This document shows positions 13,051-25,293 of a DNA stretch of 64,000 nucleotides, piece after piece. This stretch comes from Cryptomeria japonica (lineage: Eukaryota; Streptophyta; Pinopsida; Cupressales; Cupressaceae): contig NC_081410.1 in assembly GCF_030272615.1 (NCBI RefSeq), positions 290,591,957-290,655,956 of the forward strand, given 5' to 3'. The notes below the pieces were generated by a model. The model was not told where the DNA came from, did not search any database, and saw only the letters and a program-made list of their open reading frames with translations. Position 1 is the first letter of the stretch. Every line of letters starts with the position of its first letter. The position numbers were made by a program, and so were the translations under genes.

Positions 13051-14141
13051 TGTTTGTATTATGGATGTGTTGCATTGGTTTTGTTATTGATGTCAACACT
13101 TATCAGCACTTATCTTTCTGGAGATATTTGGTTATGTTGCACTGGCACATTATGTTCATCGGCATGTTCAGTGACATATGCACAATCACTGGTATTTGGT
13201 TCACTGGCAGGTTTTATTGTTCACCAGCACTGAGGATGATCTGTTATCATTTGGAGGTTACTTGGTTATGTCGAAGACATGATTTGGACACTTGGTTTTG
13301 GTGATTTGGTTATTGGTCTAATCGAGTTGGCATATTTGTTGTTACCGGCAAATTGGTCTAGGTTATGGACCGACATGCGTTATCTATTCCAGATCAGCAC
13401 AACACGCTATGAAGATGATTTATTGATTAGTTATTATTGTAAATGCATTGAGCCGACATGATGCATCACATATTGATTCATTTTTAATTAATTTAATTTG
13501 TAATATTCTTAGTGAGCTGACCTACACATTTGGTCTTAGGTTTTGGTATATATGTAGGATCTCAATTGTGAGATTAACATGGTATGGTATGTAATAAGGT
13601 ATTGTAAGGTTATATGTGAATATAAGTAGAGCTACTCATGTAGACATCATTTGAAGATTCAAGGAAGGTTTGAAGAAGACAATCAGAGCTTAACCGGTAC
13701 TGAATCCAGCATATGAAGATGCTATTTTGAGCAGTACATTATCTAGGATTTAACCATCCTATTGTAGTTAGTGTGACTCTCATTTTATGATTGAGCAGTG
13801 AGCTCTAGGAAATTGGCCTTTCTGCATGTGCAGACCCCATTTGTACACACATACTATTTGCAGTAGTATCATCTGATTGTGGGTAAGGTTTCCCACCGGG
13901 GTTTTTCCCCTTACAGGGTTTCCATGTACAAATATTTGTGTTATGTGTTGTGGATGTTATTTCTCTTTTTGTTTCATGCATTAAGTTTCATCGGTATTGT
14001 TATTAATTGTTAAACTATCAATCAACATTAAGTTGGTTTATCGGTATTATGCATCAAGTTTTATTAAGTTATATTTGGGTTGAAATTAACAGACAATTAA
14101 TTCACCCCCACCCCCCTCTCACTTGCCTCCAGGTCTTAACA
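13051..14141 (+). repeat. Cop1 5' LTR
   Basis: 1091 bases, tgtttgtatt to gtcttaaca. It has ttgttattgatgtcaaca near the start, a TATA box (tatatatg, 13547-13554), the conserved ggtttttccccttacagggtttcc block near 13895 and a C-rich end. It is followed after two bases by the primer site. Confidence 0.93.
13547..13554 (+). promoter_or_regulatory. Cop1 5' LTR TATA box
   Basis: tatatatg in an otherwise mixed stretch, repeated at the same place in the 3' LTR (27738-27745). It would drive the gag-pol transcript; inferred from position only. Confidence 0.5.
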
Positions 14142-14143
14142 AT

Positions 14144-14155
14144 TGGTATCAGAGC
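14144..14155 (+). other. Cop1 primer-binding site
   Basis: tggtatcagagc, the perfect initiator tRNA-Met site of plant Copia elements, two bases after the 5' LTR. Confidence 0.93.
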
Positions 14156-16742
14156 TAAGTCCTTTTTTTGCAGAAGTTTAACAGTTTGAGGAGATTCTAT
14201 GGTAACTAACTATTTCAAGAAGGATAGTCTGAAACTTGATGGAACTAACTATGGTATATGGAAGATCAGAATGGAGACACATTTGAATTGCATTGGAAGA
14301 GACATATGGGATGTTACAAATAATGGCTATGTTGGTCCTACATAGAATCAACCTAATCCAACAAACTTGGCTAAAGATCAAGAGAATGAATACAAAACAA
14401 GAAAAGCACTTTTGAGTGCATTGTCAGATCAACAAATCATGGGATTATCAGATCGATCTACTGCTAAAGCTATTTGGGAAAAATTGGAGACTTTGAATGA
14501 AGGTGATACCACTATCAAAATTTCAAAACTGGAATGCTTCCGGGTCAGGTATGAAAATCTGAAAATGGAAGAAGATGAACGAATTTCTATTTTTATGGAA
14601 AGAGTTAATGAAATTATTTTGGGTATACAATGTTGTGGAGGATCCTTAAGTGAAGATGAGATTGTTTCTAAAGTTTTAACAGAATTGCCACCACCATACA
14701 AAATGAAAGTAACTGTTATTAATGAATTAAGAACAATGCCTAATACATCAGTATCTAGAGATACTTTGGTTGGAAAACTTTCAGCTTTTGAACTTGAGGA
14801 ATTTGGTCCTGTTGCTACAATTAAGACAGATTTAGCCTTCAAAGCATCATCATCATCTAAGAAATCTAATTGGAAAGAACTTTATGCAAAAGAACTTGAA
14901 GACATCAGAAGAGAAAATGAAAAATTTGAAGATCTTGAAGCACTATTTGCAAGAAAAATTCCTAAAGGTCCAGTTGGAAGTAAGTATGAAGGTAAAGCAC
15001 CATTTAAATTTTTTAACTGTAATAAAATTATTCATATTGCATCTAGATGTCTAGATAGACATGCAAGATTGAGAGAAAAAGCTAAAAGAACATATAAGCC
15101 TAACCCTGAATATCAGAGATACAGATTTAAGAAGAATAAAGACAAATCATGTTATTATGCTGATGAAGGAGTTACTGATGATTCTAATGAGGAACCGACA
15201 AACAATGGATGGGCTTTTGTTGCATTAACAAAAGATCAACTGACACCTACTATACAATCGGTAGAGCAGGCCCTCATAGCTAAAATTGAAGAAAAGGGTG
15301 AATGGATCATTGATTCCATATGTTCACATCATATGACTACTGATATAAGTAAATTCTTAACTTTTCAGGAATACAATGCAGATCTAGTAAGATATGGGGA
15401 TGATAAAGCTTATTTGATCAAAGGAAAAGGCACTATATCTTTTGATGGTAAGCACAATACTAACAATGTTTATTATGTTGAAGGTTTGAAGCATAATCTT
15501 TTGAGTGTTGGTCAATTAGTTGAAAAAGGATTTCAGTTACAATTTAAGAATGGTAAATGCAAAATCATGAATAGAACTGGTTTGGAAATTGCAACCAGTA
15601 ATCAGACTAGTGGTAATATCTTTCATTTGAATAACAATGAGAAAACATGCTTAATTACACACATTGATGAAAGTTGGTTATGGCATAAGAAACTTTGTCA
15701 CGTGAATTTTGATTGCATTGTAAAGATCAGTACAACTAAGGAAGTAAGAGATTTACCTAAGATTGTAAAACCTCACAATCTGGTATGTAAGGAATGTCAA
15801 CTTGGAAAGCAAGTTAGAACAACTTTTAAGTGTATTCCACATAAATCCAATAATGTTCTTGATTTAATTCATATTGATTTATGTGGTTCGGCAAGAAATA
15901 GAAGTCTACAAGGAGATAGATATTTTATGCTAATCATTGATGATTATTCTAGAATGTGTTGGGTTACTTTTCTCAGGGAGAAATCATAAGCTTTTGGGAA
16001 ATTCAAACTATTCAAGGCAATGGTAGAGAATGAAACCGGTAAGAAAATCAAATGTTTAAGATTAGATCAAGGAGGTGAATTCACATCTAAGAAATTTAAT
16101 ACATTCTGTGAAGTAAATGGAATCTGAAGACAACTACCAGCACCTCGTACACCCCAATAGAATGGAGTTATGGAAAGGAAGAACATAACTATTCTGGATG
16201 TAGCTAGAAGCATGATATCAAAAGAAAACCTACCTCATGTGTATTGGAGAGAAGCAGTAAATACAATGGTTTACACATTCAACAGAGTTGACATCAAAGT
16301 TAAAACCGGTAAGATACCTCATGAACTATGGTTTGGTAATACTTATACTCTTAAATATTTCAGAATATTTGGAAGTAAATGTTACATTAGGAGAGATGAC
16401 TATATTAGTAAATTTGATCCTAGAAGTGATGAAGGAATATTTCTTGGTTATTCATCTAAGAGTAAGGCATATAGATGTTTTAATAAAAGATTGTAGAAAA
16501 TCATTGAGAGTGAAAATGTGAAGATTGATCAACACTTTAGAAGAGATTCAAGGTCTATGGACTCTGAACTGGCAATTGAGATAAACACAAATGAACCTAT
16601 ACATAATGCACCGGTACAAAATGTTGATCCAGTCACACCGACATCATCAGAGAAATCCATAGTGACTGAAGAACAACAACAAATGAATACACCCAGGTAT
16701 GTAGGATTGAATCACTCTGAAAGTCAGATAATTGGGAATAAG

Positions 16743-16838
16743 TATCAAGGAGTTATGACAAGAGGAAGACTAGAAAATGAAGAGGTATATTTAATTTTTC
16801 AAATTGAACCAGCATCAGTTAATGAGGCATGTGAAGAT
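16743..16838 (+). repeat. 96-base target duplication, left copy
   Basis: Matches 25294-25389 with three differences (93/96). It encodes 32 codons of Cop1 pol (YQGVMTRGRLENEE...VNEACED) and ends exactly where Gyp4 begins. Confidence 0.93.
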
Positions 16839-18469
16839 TGTGTAGGGGAAAAAGCGAGACTAGGCTAACATGTCCTAATCCTACCTTTTGACACACATTG
16901 TGGAATATGAAAGAGCCTAGAGGTATCACACAATTGGCTACTTCTTTTTGTGAAAGAGAGAGCCACGGGCTACCTATTAGGGTTTCTATTCCTTTGTTGT
17001 AATTGAAAGATAAAATGATGCAAGTTCAATTCCTAACCTCAGAGTGCAAGTATGAACTAATAACAAGATAGCAGAATTAAGGTTAAACAATGGAAAGCTG
17101 TAAACACAAAGACAAGACAAGAATGAAAATGCATACCCGGAGTTAAAATCTGAGTGAAAATATTCAGGACGGGAGTGCAAGTGCCACTGTCCTGATACTG
17201 CCCCTGAAACTGCTCCTGAAACTGCTGTTCTGCAACCTGAAAAGTTGTCTGAAACTTGCTATCTGATAAAAGGACCAGGGCACCCAGCGCCCCTGTCCCA
17301 GGGACTAGGGCACCCAGTGCCCCTGTCCTAGTCTTTTTCTCTGAAATTTGGTGTGTTGTTCTGTCTCAGTCCACTTCCGTTGGATCTGCAACTTGCGGCG
17401 TCGTCTAAATCCCGAAACCTGCACTTATATCTGAAAAGGTATGGTGGGTGGCTATATAGGGTTTTGCCTTAGTCAAACCCCCTCTTCAGTGGTTTCCACC
17501 TCCACGAATAGCCAAGTTGTATTGTAAAAGTAGTGTGTGCAGACCTTGTGTGTGTGCAAGATCCTAAAATGCAAGTAAGCAAACTAGAGCAACCTAGAAA
17601 GTAAACCCTAATTGCTTGTACATGATAATGTAAGTGCTCCAAATCAAGATGCAAAGTGATCTAAAGCATGAATACAAATGATATGATGAAGCTTATGCAA
17701 ATACATGAAAACAACTTGAAATCATACCCAACCCCAAGGGAGGCGTACAAGCCAATCTTCAGTCGGTGATCCCTTATTGTTCTTCAATGCCTTCAAAGCC
17801 CTAAATGGATGAATGAAATTGATAGATGTTTGATGGATGGATGTTGAATGTTGTTGAAGTCTTCAAAGATCTGCTCTTTCGCTGCATAGAAGGTCCTTGA
17901 AACCAAAATTCAAATCCTCTCAAATGAAGAAAGAGAGCTCTTATATATGAAACCCTAGGTCTTAATTTCAACTTTTGGCCAACCTAGAGATTGAATCTCC
18001 TGCCAATTTCTTGGGGTTAAGCTTAATTTTATGATTGGATTGTGCTCCTAAAATTTTGGGAAAAATATTCGGGACTGTGTGCACTCTGGGCGCCATGGTC
18101 CCGACAACTTTTCACCAAATTTTCAGGGCCGTCAGATATGATGATTTTAGAGTGAATCCCAAAGTTACAGGTGATTTCGAGATGTTTTGACCCCCGAAAT
18201 CAAGCCCCCAAGTGTCAAAATAGGACCTAATTAGGGTTTTACATTAAATGATGTATTGGAAGAATAAAATGAAAGGGGCACACTTTAATGAAAAGGGCCC
18301 AACTTTATGATATGGGAGATGATAAAATAGAACCCTAGACCTAATTAATTTAATTAATTAAGTGCTAAAGGGGAAATGCAATGCAAAATGCAAAATGTGC
18401 CAAGGCGGGTGCTAAACTAGGTGTGAAATTGTACCACCCTAGCAAGTGTGTACAATTTACGATGCTACA
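16839..18469 (-). repeat. Gyp4 left LTR (3' LTR)
   Basis: 1631 bases from tgtgtagggg to gatgctaca. It has two copies of a GC-rich unit (ggaccagggc.cccag.gcccctgtcc) at about 17271-17335, where the right LTR has three. A minus-strand TATA (catatataag) lies at about 17940-17951. Confidence 0.92.
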
Positions 18470-20339
18470 TTTAGCCCCCACTTTAGCGGTCATATGAACA
18501 CTACGTGCATATGCAAGGTAAAGTACAGAAAAGTAAACATTATTTGAAAAAGGATATATCCATAAGTCTGTCGAACGAAGCCCCCAACGGTATCTGCAGT
18601 ACACAGTTAGGAACCGCACCCTACAAAACACACGTTAGATCACAAAATCACCTAATGCTTACTAAGGAAGGTGATGAAAATTCGAGGGTAGCTATATGCC
18701 CCCCCCTGTTTCCGCTTGCTAATTTTAGTGAGTTGAAATAGGGTATCATGTTTACTGCTTCAAATTGTTAAAGAATATTGATGACAAATGCTCACAAGAA
18801 GATTTGATATGAGATCAAAACTAATGGAGAATCATTTGGTAAGAAAGAGGACTAAATCTCAATTCCAACACAACAAAGAGTGTGAGGATTTGAGAGTTAT
18901 CTAACACAAGATGAAGGATGTAAATGGAAACAAAATGCAAAGAGAAGAAAAGAAAGGAAAAAAGCATGAATACACACATTGGTGATCCATGAGAAGAATA
19001 GTGAGAGAGAAAACATGGACTTCTCACCCCTAGATCTTGTCTAGGTGATCCATGGGAAAAAGGACATGGAAAACTAGCCCCTAGAGTCTGTCTAGGTGAT
19101 CCATGTAAGGGAGGAGAGTGAGAAAGTCTAGCCTTATGCCGCTAGTTCCACTCAACCTCGATCATGTGTGTGTAAGTGAGGTTAGAAGAACCTCATAGGA
19201 GTCTATGCCCGAGTATGCTACAACCTATATATGTATAGTACAAAAGAGTGACATCTCACTCTAAGAGTCTGTGCTCTGGTTCCGAGAATAATCACCTTGC
19301 ATAAAAGAAAAATGGAGACATCTCGCTCTAAGAGTCTGTGCTCTGGTTTTGAGAATGACCCATTGCTCAAAAAGTGTAATGTCATAAGCAAAGTAGAACA
19401 AGGATACCTACCTTCACCACAAAAGAAGATACCCCAAAAATGCAACAATGTCATAGATCCAAGCAAGAGAGTTTTGCACTCTTTAAGCAAGGATAAGATA
19501 GTTGAAAAGGGATATCTTGTAATATGTGTAAAGGAGATCCTTAGAGGAGAAGATCTTTGTACAAAAGACACCTATCCGCGAGAGGACAAATATAACATCT
19601 TCTAGAATAAGACAAAGAAGAGAATAAGAATGCAATACTTCCTTCTTTTGCGAGATAAAAGTGATTCTTAATGAAGGACGATGCTCTTTTTAACCCAATT
19701 GGGAGAGTGAATTCATTATGGATGTATTTTACCAAGTGCAAAAGAGGTTGTAGTCAAGGACTTACACCTCTTGTAAGAGAGAATCCTTGAACAAACAACA
19801 AATGCATACAAGGAATAACATCAAGTAATAAAGTTCACACCATCCACGAAATAGGAAAAAGTGGATCCTTAGAAAAAAAAAAAAGGAAAGATCATTGCCT
19901 CCCAAGGATAAGGACAATGAGAAGGACTTACACAATCTTCTAGGGAGAGATTTAGACATAAGAAAAATGTACTACATACTCACATGAGTTGATGCAAGCA
20001 AGACATTAGTGTATGTAAAATGCTCCTCATAAGAAGTGGGTAGGATAAGAAAGAGAATACACATCTTCTCTCATATCTAGGAAAAGAGGATTCTAAAGAA
20101 AAGATGATCAATATTTCCACACTATTACCCCAAAGGGAAATTTTAACCATAAAAGGAAGAGATGTATGAAATCACTCTTGTCCCCATAGGAACAAGAGAT
20201 AACATAGAAAAATTAGGCTATTATGTTGCTTCAAAAAATATGATTGCACTTGAAATTGTACCATCATGAATGACAATGAGCCCCCAGTAAATGAGCTACC
20301 AATGTCACATAATGATGAGCAACATAATAGCCATTAATG
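18470..20339 (-). other. Gyp4 3' non-coding region with tandem repeats
   Basis: The polypurine tract is 18470-18486 (minus strand ctaaagtgggggctaaa). Repeats follow: 'gtctaggtgatccatg' at about 19038-19055 and 19090-19106, and a 64-base unit 'gacatctc.ctctaagagtctgtg...gagaat' at 19251-19290 and 19315-19354. No pol domain in any frame. The region is purine-rich on the plus strand, with many GAGA-like words. Confidence 0.7.
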
Positions 20340-21641
20340 TTATTTAAAGACATGATAGATTGAATGAGGTATTTGAATATGACATGCTGAATGATCAACT
20401 ATAAGTGAGATCAAAAACATGTATAAAGTGATAAAAAATGAAGAAGAAAAGTCACAAGAAATCTTAGAAGAGGGATGAGTATAATTTATTAGAGCCTTAT
20501 CCCTGGAGGAAAAGACTTTATGATGAATAGGAGATAAATATTCATAAGTGGATTTAGAAATTTGAGGGGAGTCATAAAGAGATTTGTTCATCACCAAGAT
20601 TTCCTTATGAGGGGAATGAGAGTTGATAGAAGTAGAAGATGATTTAGTTGAAGTGAGATCATCATCACTACTAAATATAGCATTCACATTGAGAGATGGT
20701 CTTTTAGATGCTTTGGTGGGCTTAGAAAGATTATATCCAAGTCCAAATGAATATTCATGCATGTTATGTTCTAAAGGAACTTTAATTCCTTGTTCATTTG
20801 CGCCACAACCATTTCCACTATAGCCACTCTTAGCCAAAATATGGAAACCACGACCATAACGATTAGCCATTTCAGAAAGAAAAGGTGGTTTTTCATAAGA
20901 CAAAGAATCAAATTCTTCAGAATTAGAGGTGTAAGGGGAAGAAGTTTGAGAAGCGGCCACAAAATTATTGCTCATAGGTTTAGGTAAGACTGATTGATCT
21001 CTAGTTTCTTCCTTCTTTTTAACTTTAAGCTCTCTAGGAGGAACCCTATACTCACCTACAAAGGTGGGATTAAAATCAAGAGATCCCCAATTGTCTTCTG
21101 TGAGAACCTTCTCAGGATCAAAAGCCTTTTCATGTGTAGATTCAAGTTGAGAAGAATCTTCTTCAGGAACTTCAGACTCATCCAAATAATTTTGATTATC
21201 AGAGGGTGATGATTCATCCATAGGTATCTTGTTTAACGAGTCATCACTAGAAGAGGAAGGCTTAGAAGAACTCCCTTTGGAAGTAGATGTTTGCAAACAA
21301 GCTTGAAAATTAGTATCACCTATCAAGGTATATGTCTTATTATTATAAATAAATTTAACTTGTCTATGCAATGTAGAGGACACAACTTGCATACTGTGAA
21401 TCCAAGGTCTCCCTAATAACAAGTTGTATGTTAGATTTCCTGACATAACATGGATAGGAGTAGGCAAAGTAACAGGTCCCACTGTGATGGGTAAGGTGAT
21501 AATACCTAATGAAGACTTAGCCACATTATCAAAGCCTCGAATGGGATGAGAGTCAGGCTCAATAAGGGATGTATCCACATTCATCCTATGCAATAGATTA
21601 ATGCTACACACATTAAGGCCAGAACCATTATCTACCAGTGT
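20340..21641 (-). CDS. Gyp4 aspartic protease with G-patch-like tail
   Basis: The frame opens just after a TGA at 21642-21644, in phase with the upstream protein. Directly after that stop it reads TLVDNGSGLNVCSINLLHRM, the retropepsin active-site segment, then GFDNVAKSSLGIITLPITVG, SGNLTYNLLLGRPWIHSM and VVSSTLHRQVKF, typical of plant gypsy proteases. About 100 residues of acidic Ser-rich linker follow (KGSSSKPSSSSDDSLN), then a segment with GYSGNGCGANEQGIKVPLEH that resembles a G-patch (conserved glycines), as known after proteases of several retroelements. The frame ends about 140 residues later with no link to a reverse transcriptase. Taken from the first Met it is 423 residues. It is remarkably open for its surroundings. 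Confidence 0.8.
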   Translation of the reverse strand, partial: TLVDNGSGLNVCSINLLHRMNVDTSLIEPDSHPIRGFDNVAKSSLGIITLPITVGPVTLPTPIHVMSGNLTYNLLLGRPWIHSMQVVSSTLHRQVKFIYNNKTYTLIGDTNFQACLQTSTSKGSSSKPSSSSDDSLNKIPMDESSPSDNQNYLDESEVPEEDSSQLESTHEKAFDPEKVLTEDNWGSLDFNPTFVGEYRVPPRELKVKKKEETRDQSVLPKPMSNNFVAASQTSSPYTSNSEEFDSLSYEKPPFLSEMANRYGRGFHILAKSGYSGNGCGANEQGIKVPLEHNMHEYSFGLGYNLSKPTKASKRPSLNVNAIFSSDDDLTSTKSSSTSINSHSPHKEILVMNKSLYDSPQISKSTYEYLSPIHHKVFSSRDKALINYTHPSSKISCDFSSSFFITLYMFLISLIVDHSACHIQIPHSIYHVFK

Positions 21642-23453
21642 TCATCTTATAGCAGTGTCTTTTATGATAACCACAATCATCAAGGAATCATATTGATGTT
21701 GAATTTCACTAGTAGGCAACTCATATTGAGTAAACACAATTTGAGCTTTAGGATTCATCATAGAGTTAACCAAAGACACTATAGTACTAGATGTATTAGG
21801 TGGAGGAACATTCAAATCTCTCAAGTCATCTTGTAACATTCCATGATGAGCGGAAGAAGTTTGGATCAAATCCCAAAGGGATATCTTAGCAGGGCTAGCT
21901 TTAAGTTGTTCTATGAGATCATATTCCTTACCAAGAACTTGTGAAATACGAGGATCTTGAGGAAGAATAGGTTGGGAAGGAGGAAGGGAAGTTGGGATAA
22001 CTGGAGGAGGATTAGGTTGCCTATTGTTTCTTGTGTTATAGGTATGAGCAACTGCATTATAACTCTCTCTAGTTAGTTGCTTAGCATACTCATAAGGGCT
22101 CCTAGTAGAATAACCTCCTTGCACAGTAATAATAGGTTTCTTAGGAGTGCAACAAAAATCATTAGCATAACCACCTTGGACCACTAAGATAGGCTTATTT
22201 AAAGGTTGAGAATTTTGAGAAGGATGGGCACCTTGGACAGTGAAGAGAGGTTTGTTAGGTGCTTCATTCACATGTATCAAATTAATTGAGGATGGTTTAG
22301 AGGAATGAACAAAAGTGTTGGAAGAATTATTGATAGCCTTCTCTTGCACTAAAATCTTATCACGGATTAAATAAATTTTAGGAGAGAGACAAAGAGTAGG
22401 CATTGATGTTCCAATAGGAAGAGTAATACTAGGAAAGGTCATATCATCCTCTATCATCAAAGGATCTACATGGAGAATAGACTCTCTAGGAGAAGGATCA
22501 ACATTACTCTCTAAAGTCTCACTTTTGAGATTGAGATCTTTGAAAGAGATGTTAACCATCTTGCTTTGAACTAGGGTTTCCTTACGAGTAGAACCAAGTT
22601 GAGGAGAGGGAGATGCTTTATTTTTAGAGGGAGAATAATTGAGATTCAAGTAAGGTGAGAAACTATCTAGAGAGTTTTCAATCTTGATTTCATCCCCTTT
22701 GGCTAGGGGTAGAGAATAATCTATACCTTCTTCTAATGGTTCATCCCAAATAGTGAGGTTGTTGAAAGGAATGTTTGAAGTATTGTCAATTTCAGGAGAG
22801 GAGATAACATTGTTTATTAATTCCTCATCCTTAGGTGGGAGAGCACCAATAGATGTGTTAAACTCATCCTCTTTCCTCAAAATATGTTCAATATGATCTT
22901 TAGGGGAGAGAGAATTAAGGAAATTTCTTTTTATTTCATCTTCTTTCTCTAAGGGATGCTTATGGGTAAGACAAACTTTAGGAGAAGGGTAAGCATTTAT
23001 CATTAATTCATCATCTCTAGTGGGAATTTTGTTGGAAAAAAAAATGCCATCACTAGGACATGTAGGGATAATGTCATCTTCTTGCACAAAAGGATCCTCA
23101 TGAAGGGAGCGTTTTTTAGGAGCCACAAAGTCATCAAGGGCATCATCCAACAAAGCATGATCATATCTATTAAAAGGTTTATCTTTTGATTCAAAAGGAG
23201 ATATCTCTTCATAGAGGGGATCATTGAAAACAACCATGCTACTATATTTAGTGGAAGAGTTGATAGGAATGTACCCTTGAGAGGAATCATTCGGCTTATC
23301 TTTCCCATCACAACGAAATGGCATAGTAACAATGTTTATGATTTTTTGGTAAAATGAAGGTTTGGTATCTTTAGGTTTCAAAAACTCATATAAAGCTTCA
23401 TCTAACTCATAATCATCACAAATATGAACATCTTGCAAATAAAAATCTGACAT
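21642..23453 (-). CDS. Gyp4 acidic N-terminal protein, unknown function
   Basis: About 600 residues. An upstream ATG at 23510 would add 19 hydrophobic residues; the Met at 23453 (MSDFYLQDVHICDDYELDEA) is the likelier start because similarity to the Gyp3 counterpart lies after it. The protein is rich in Asp, Glu, Pro and Ser, has motifs of the type HALLDDALDDFVAPKKR and PKDE, and near residues 420-490 three copies of a KP..VQGG(Y/A) unit. No CCHC knuckle, no coiled coil and no recognisable Gag fold. The position upstream of protease suggests a Gag-like or accessory role, which is inference. Gyp3 keeps a short relative (MLDEVLDDFLEAHSPKRD). It ends in TGA immediately before the protease active site. 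Confidence 0.7.
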   Translation of the reverse strand: MSDFYLQDVHICDDYELDEALYEFLKPKDTKPSFYQKIINIVTMPFRCDGKDKPNDSSQGYIPINSSTKYSSMVVFNDPLYEEISPFESKDKPFNRYDHALLDDALDDFVAPKKRSLHEDPFVQEDDIIPTCPSDGIFFSNKIPTRDDELMINAYPSPKVCLTHKHPLEKEDEIKRNFLNSLSPKDHIEHILRKEDEFNTSIGALPPKDEELINNVISSPEIDNTSNIPFNNLTIWDEPLEEGIDYSLPLAKGDEIKIENSLDSFSPYLNLNYSPSKNKASPSPQLGSTRKETLVQSKMVNISFKDLNLKSETLESNVDPSPRESILHVDPLMIEDDMTFPSITLPIGTSMPTLCLSPKIYLIRDKILVQEKAINNSSNTFVHSSKPSSINLIHVNEAPNKPLFTVQGAHPSQNSQPLNKPILVVQGGYANDFCCTPKKPIITVQGGYSTRSPYEYAKQLTRESYNAVAHTYNTRNNRQPNPPPVIPTSLPPSQPILPQDPRISQVLGKEYDLIEQLKASPAKISLWDLIQTSSAHHGMLQDDLRDLNVPPPNTSSTIVSLVNSMMNPKAQIVFTQYELPTSEIQHQYDSLMIVVIIKDTAIR

Positions 23454-23607
23454 TTTGAAATAAAAAATTGCATAAAACTTAAACACACAATGCAAAGAAA
23501 CAAAACACACTCTTTCTTTTCCTTCTTTTTTTTTTTCTTTTTTTGAAAATGAAACTTAAATGAAACACGCTAAATCAAATGTAATGCAAGAGAAAGAAAT
23601 AATAAGA

Positions 23608-23628
23608 TTCACGTCGAGTTCACCAAAA
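23608..23628 (-). other. Gyp4 primer-side sequence
   Basis: On the minus strand the 5' LTR is followed by ttttggtgaactcgacgtga. Gyp2 (62464-62481) and Gyp3 (53601-53621) have near-identical words here, so it is the primer-binding site; I could not assign the tRNA. Confidence 0.6.
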
Positions 23629-25291
23629 TGTGTAGGGGAAAAAGCGAGACTAGGCTAACATGTCCTAATCCTACCTTTTGACACACATTGTGGAATACGA
23701 AAGAGCCTAGAGGTATCACACAATTGGCTACTTCTTTTTGTGAAAGAGAGAGCCATGGGTTACCTATTAGGGTTTCTATTCCTTTGTTGTAATTGAAAGA
23801 TAAAATGATGCAAGTTCAATTCCTAACCTCAGAGTGCAAGTATGAACTAATAACAAGATTGCAGAATTAAGGTTAAATAATGGAAAGCTGTAAACACAAG
23901 GACAAGACAAGAATAAAAATGCATACTCGGAGTTAAAATCTGTGTGAAAATGTTCAGGATGGGAGTGCAAGCGCCACTGTCCTGATACTGCCCTTGAAAC
24001 TGCTCTTGAAACTGTTGTTCTGCAACCTGAAAAGCTGTCTGAAACTTGTTGTCTGACAGAAGGACCAGGGCGCCCAGCGCCCCTGTCCCAGGGACCAGGG
24101 CGCCCAACGCCCCTGTTCTCGTAGGACCAGGGCACCCCACGCCCCTGTCCTAGTCTTTTGCTCTGAAATTTGGTGTGTTGTTCTGTCTCGGTCCACTTCT
24201 ATCGGATCTGCAACTTGCGGTGTCGTCCGAATCCTGAAACCTACACTTATATCTGAAAAGGTATGGTGGGCGGCTATATAGGGTTTTGCCTTAGTCAAAC
24301 CCCCGCTTCGGTGGTTTCCACCTCCATGAATAGCCAAGTTGTATTGTAAAAGTAGTGTGTGTAGACCTTGTGTGTGTGCAAGATCCTAAAATGCAAGTAA
24401 GCAAACTAGAGCAACCTAGAAAGTAAACCCTAATTGCTTGTACATGATAATATAAGTGCTCCAAATCAAGATGCAAAGTGATCTAAAGCATGAATACAAA
24501 TGATATGATGAAGCTTATGCAAAGACATGAAAACAACATGAAATCATACCCAACCCCAAGGGAGGGGTACAAGCCAATCTTCAGTCGGTGATCCCTTATT
24601 GTTCTTCAATGCCTTCAAAGCCCTAAATGGATGAATGAAATTGATAGATGCTTGATGGATGGATGTTGAATGTTGTTGAAGTCTTCAAAGATCTGCTCTT
24701 TCGTTGCATAGAAGGTCCTTGAAACCAAAATTCGGATCCTCTCAAATGAAGAAAGAGAGCTCTTATATATGAAACCCTAGGTTTTAATTTCAACTTTTGG
24801 CTGACCTAGAGATTGAATCTCCCGCCAATTTCTTGGGGTTAAGCTTTATTTTATGATTGGATTGCGCTCCTAAAATTTTGGGAAAAATGTCCAGGACCGT
24901 GTGCACTCCGGGCGCCATGGTCCCGACAACTTTTCACCAAATTTTTAGGGCCATCAGATATGATGATTTTAGAGAGAATCCCGAAGTTATAGGTGATTTC
25001 GAGATGTTTTGACCCCCGAAATCAAGCCCCCAAGTGTCAAAATAGGACCTAATTAGGGTTTTAGATTAAATGATGTATTGGAAGAATAAAATGAAAGGGG
25101 CACACTTTAATGAAAAGGGCCCAACTTTATGATATGGGAGATGATAAAATAGAACCCTAGACCTAATTAATTTAATTAATTAAGTGCTAAAGGGGAAATG
25201 CAATGCAAAATGCAAAATGCGCCAAGGCGGGTGCTAAACTAGGTGTGAAATTGTACCACCCTAGCAAGTGCGTACAATTTATGACGCTACA
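23629..25291 (-). repeat. Gyp4 right LTR (5' LTR)
   Basis: 1663 bases from tgtgtagggg to gacgctaca. The GC-rich unit at about 24060-24152 is present three times; the extra unit accounts for the 32-base length difference from the left LTR. Confidence 0.92.
24762..24773 (-). promoter_or_regulatory. Gyp4 5' LTR TATA box
   Basis: Minus strand catatataagag, about 530 bases into the LTR on its own strand, duplicated in the other LTR. Likely core promoter; position-based inference. Confidence 0.5.
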
Positions 25292-25293
25292 TT

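Larger units (their letters stand above)
16839..25291 (-). mobile_element. Gyp4: protease-only gypsy element
   Basis: LTRs 16839-18469 and 23629-25291 with about 3% difference in the first 345 bases, the youngest complete element here. Internal DNA on the minus strand encodes an acidic protein (from 23453), an aspartic protease and a G-patch-like segment, then about 1.9 kb of non-coding DNA and the polypurine tract. Gag zinc knuckle, reverse transcriptase, RNase H and integrase are all absent, so it must have been moved in trans. The usual 5-base duplication is missing: left flank aagat, right flank tttat. Instead a 96-base, 32-codon stretch of Cop1 is present on both sides. Confidence 0.9.
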
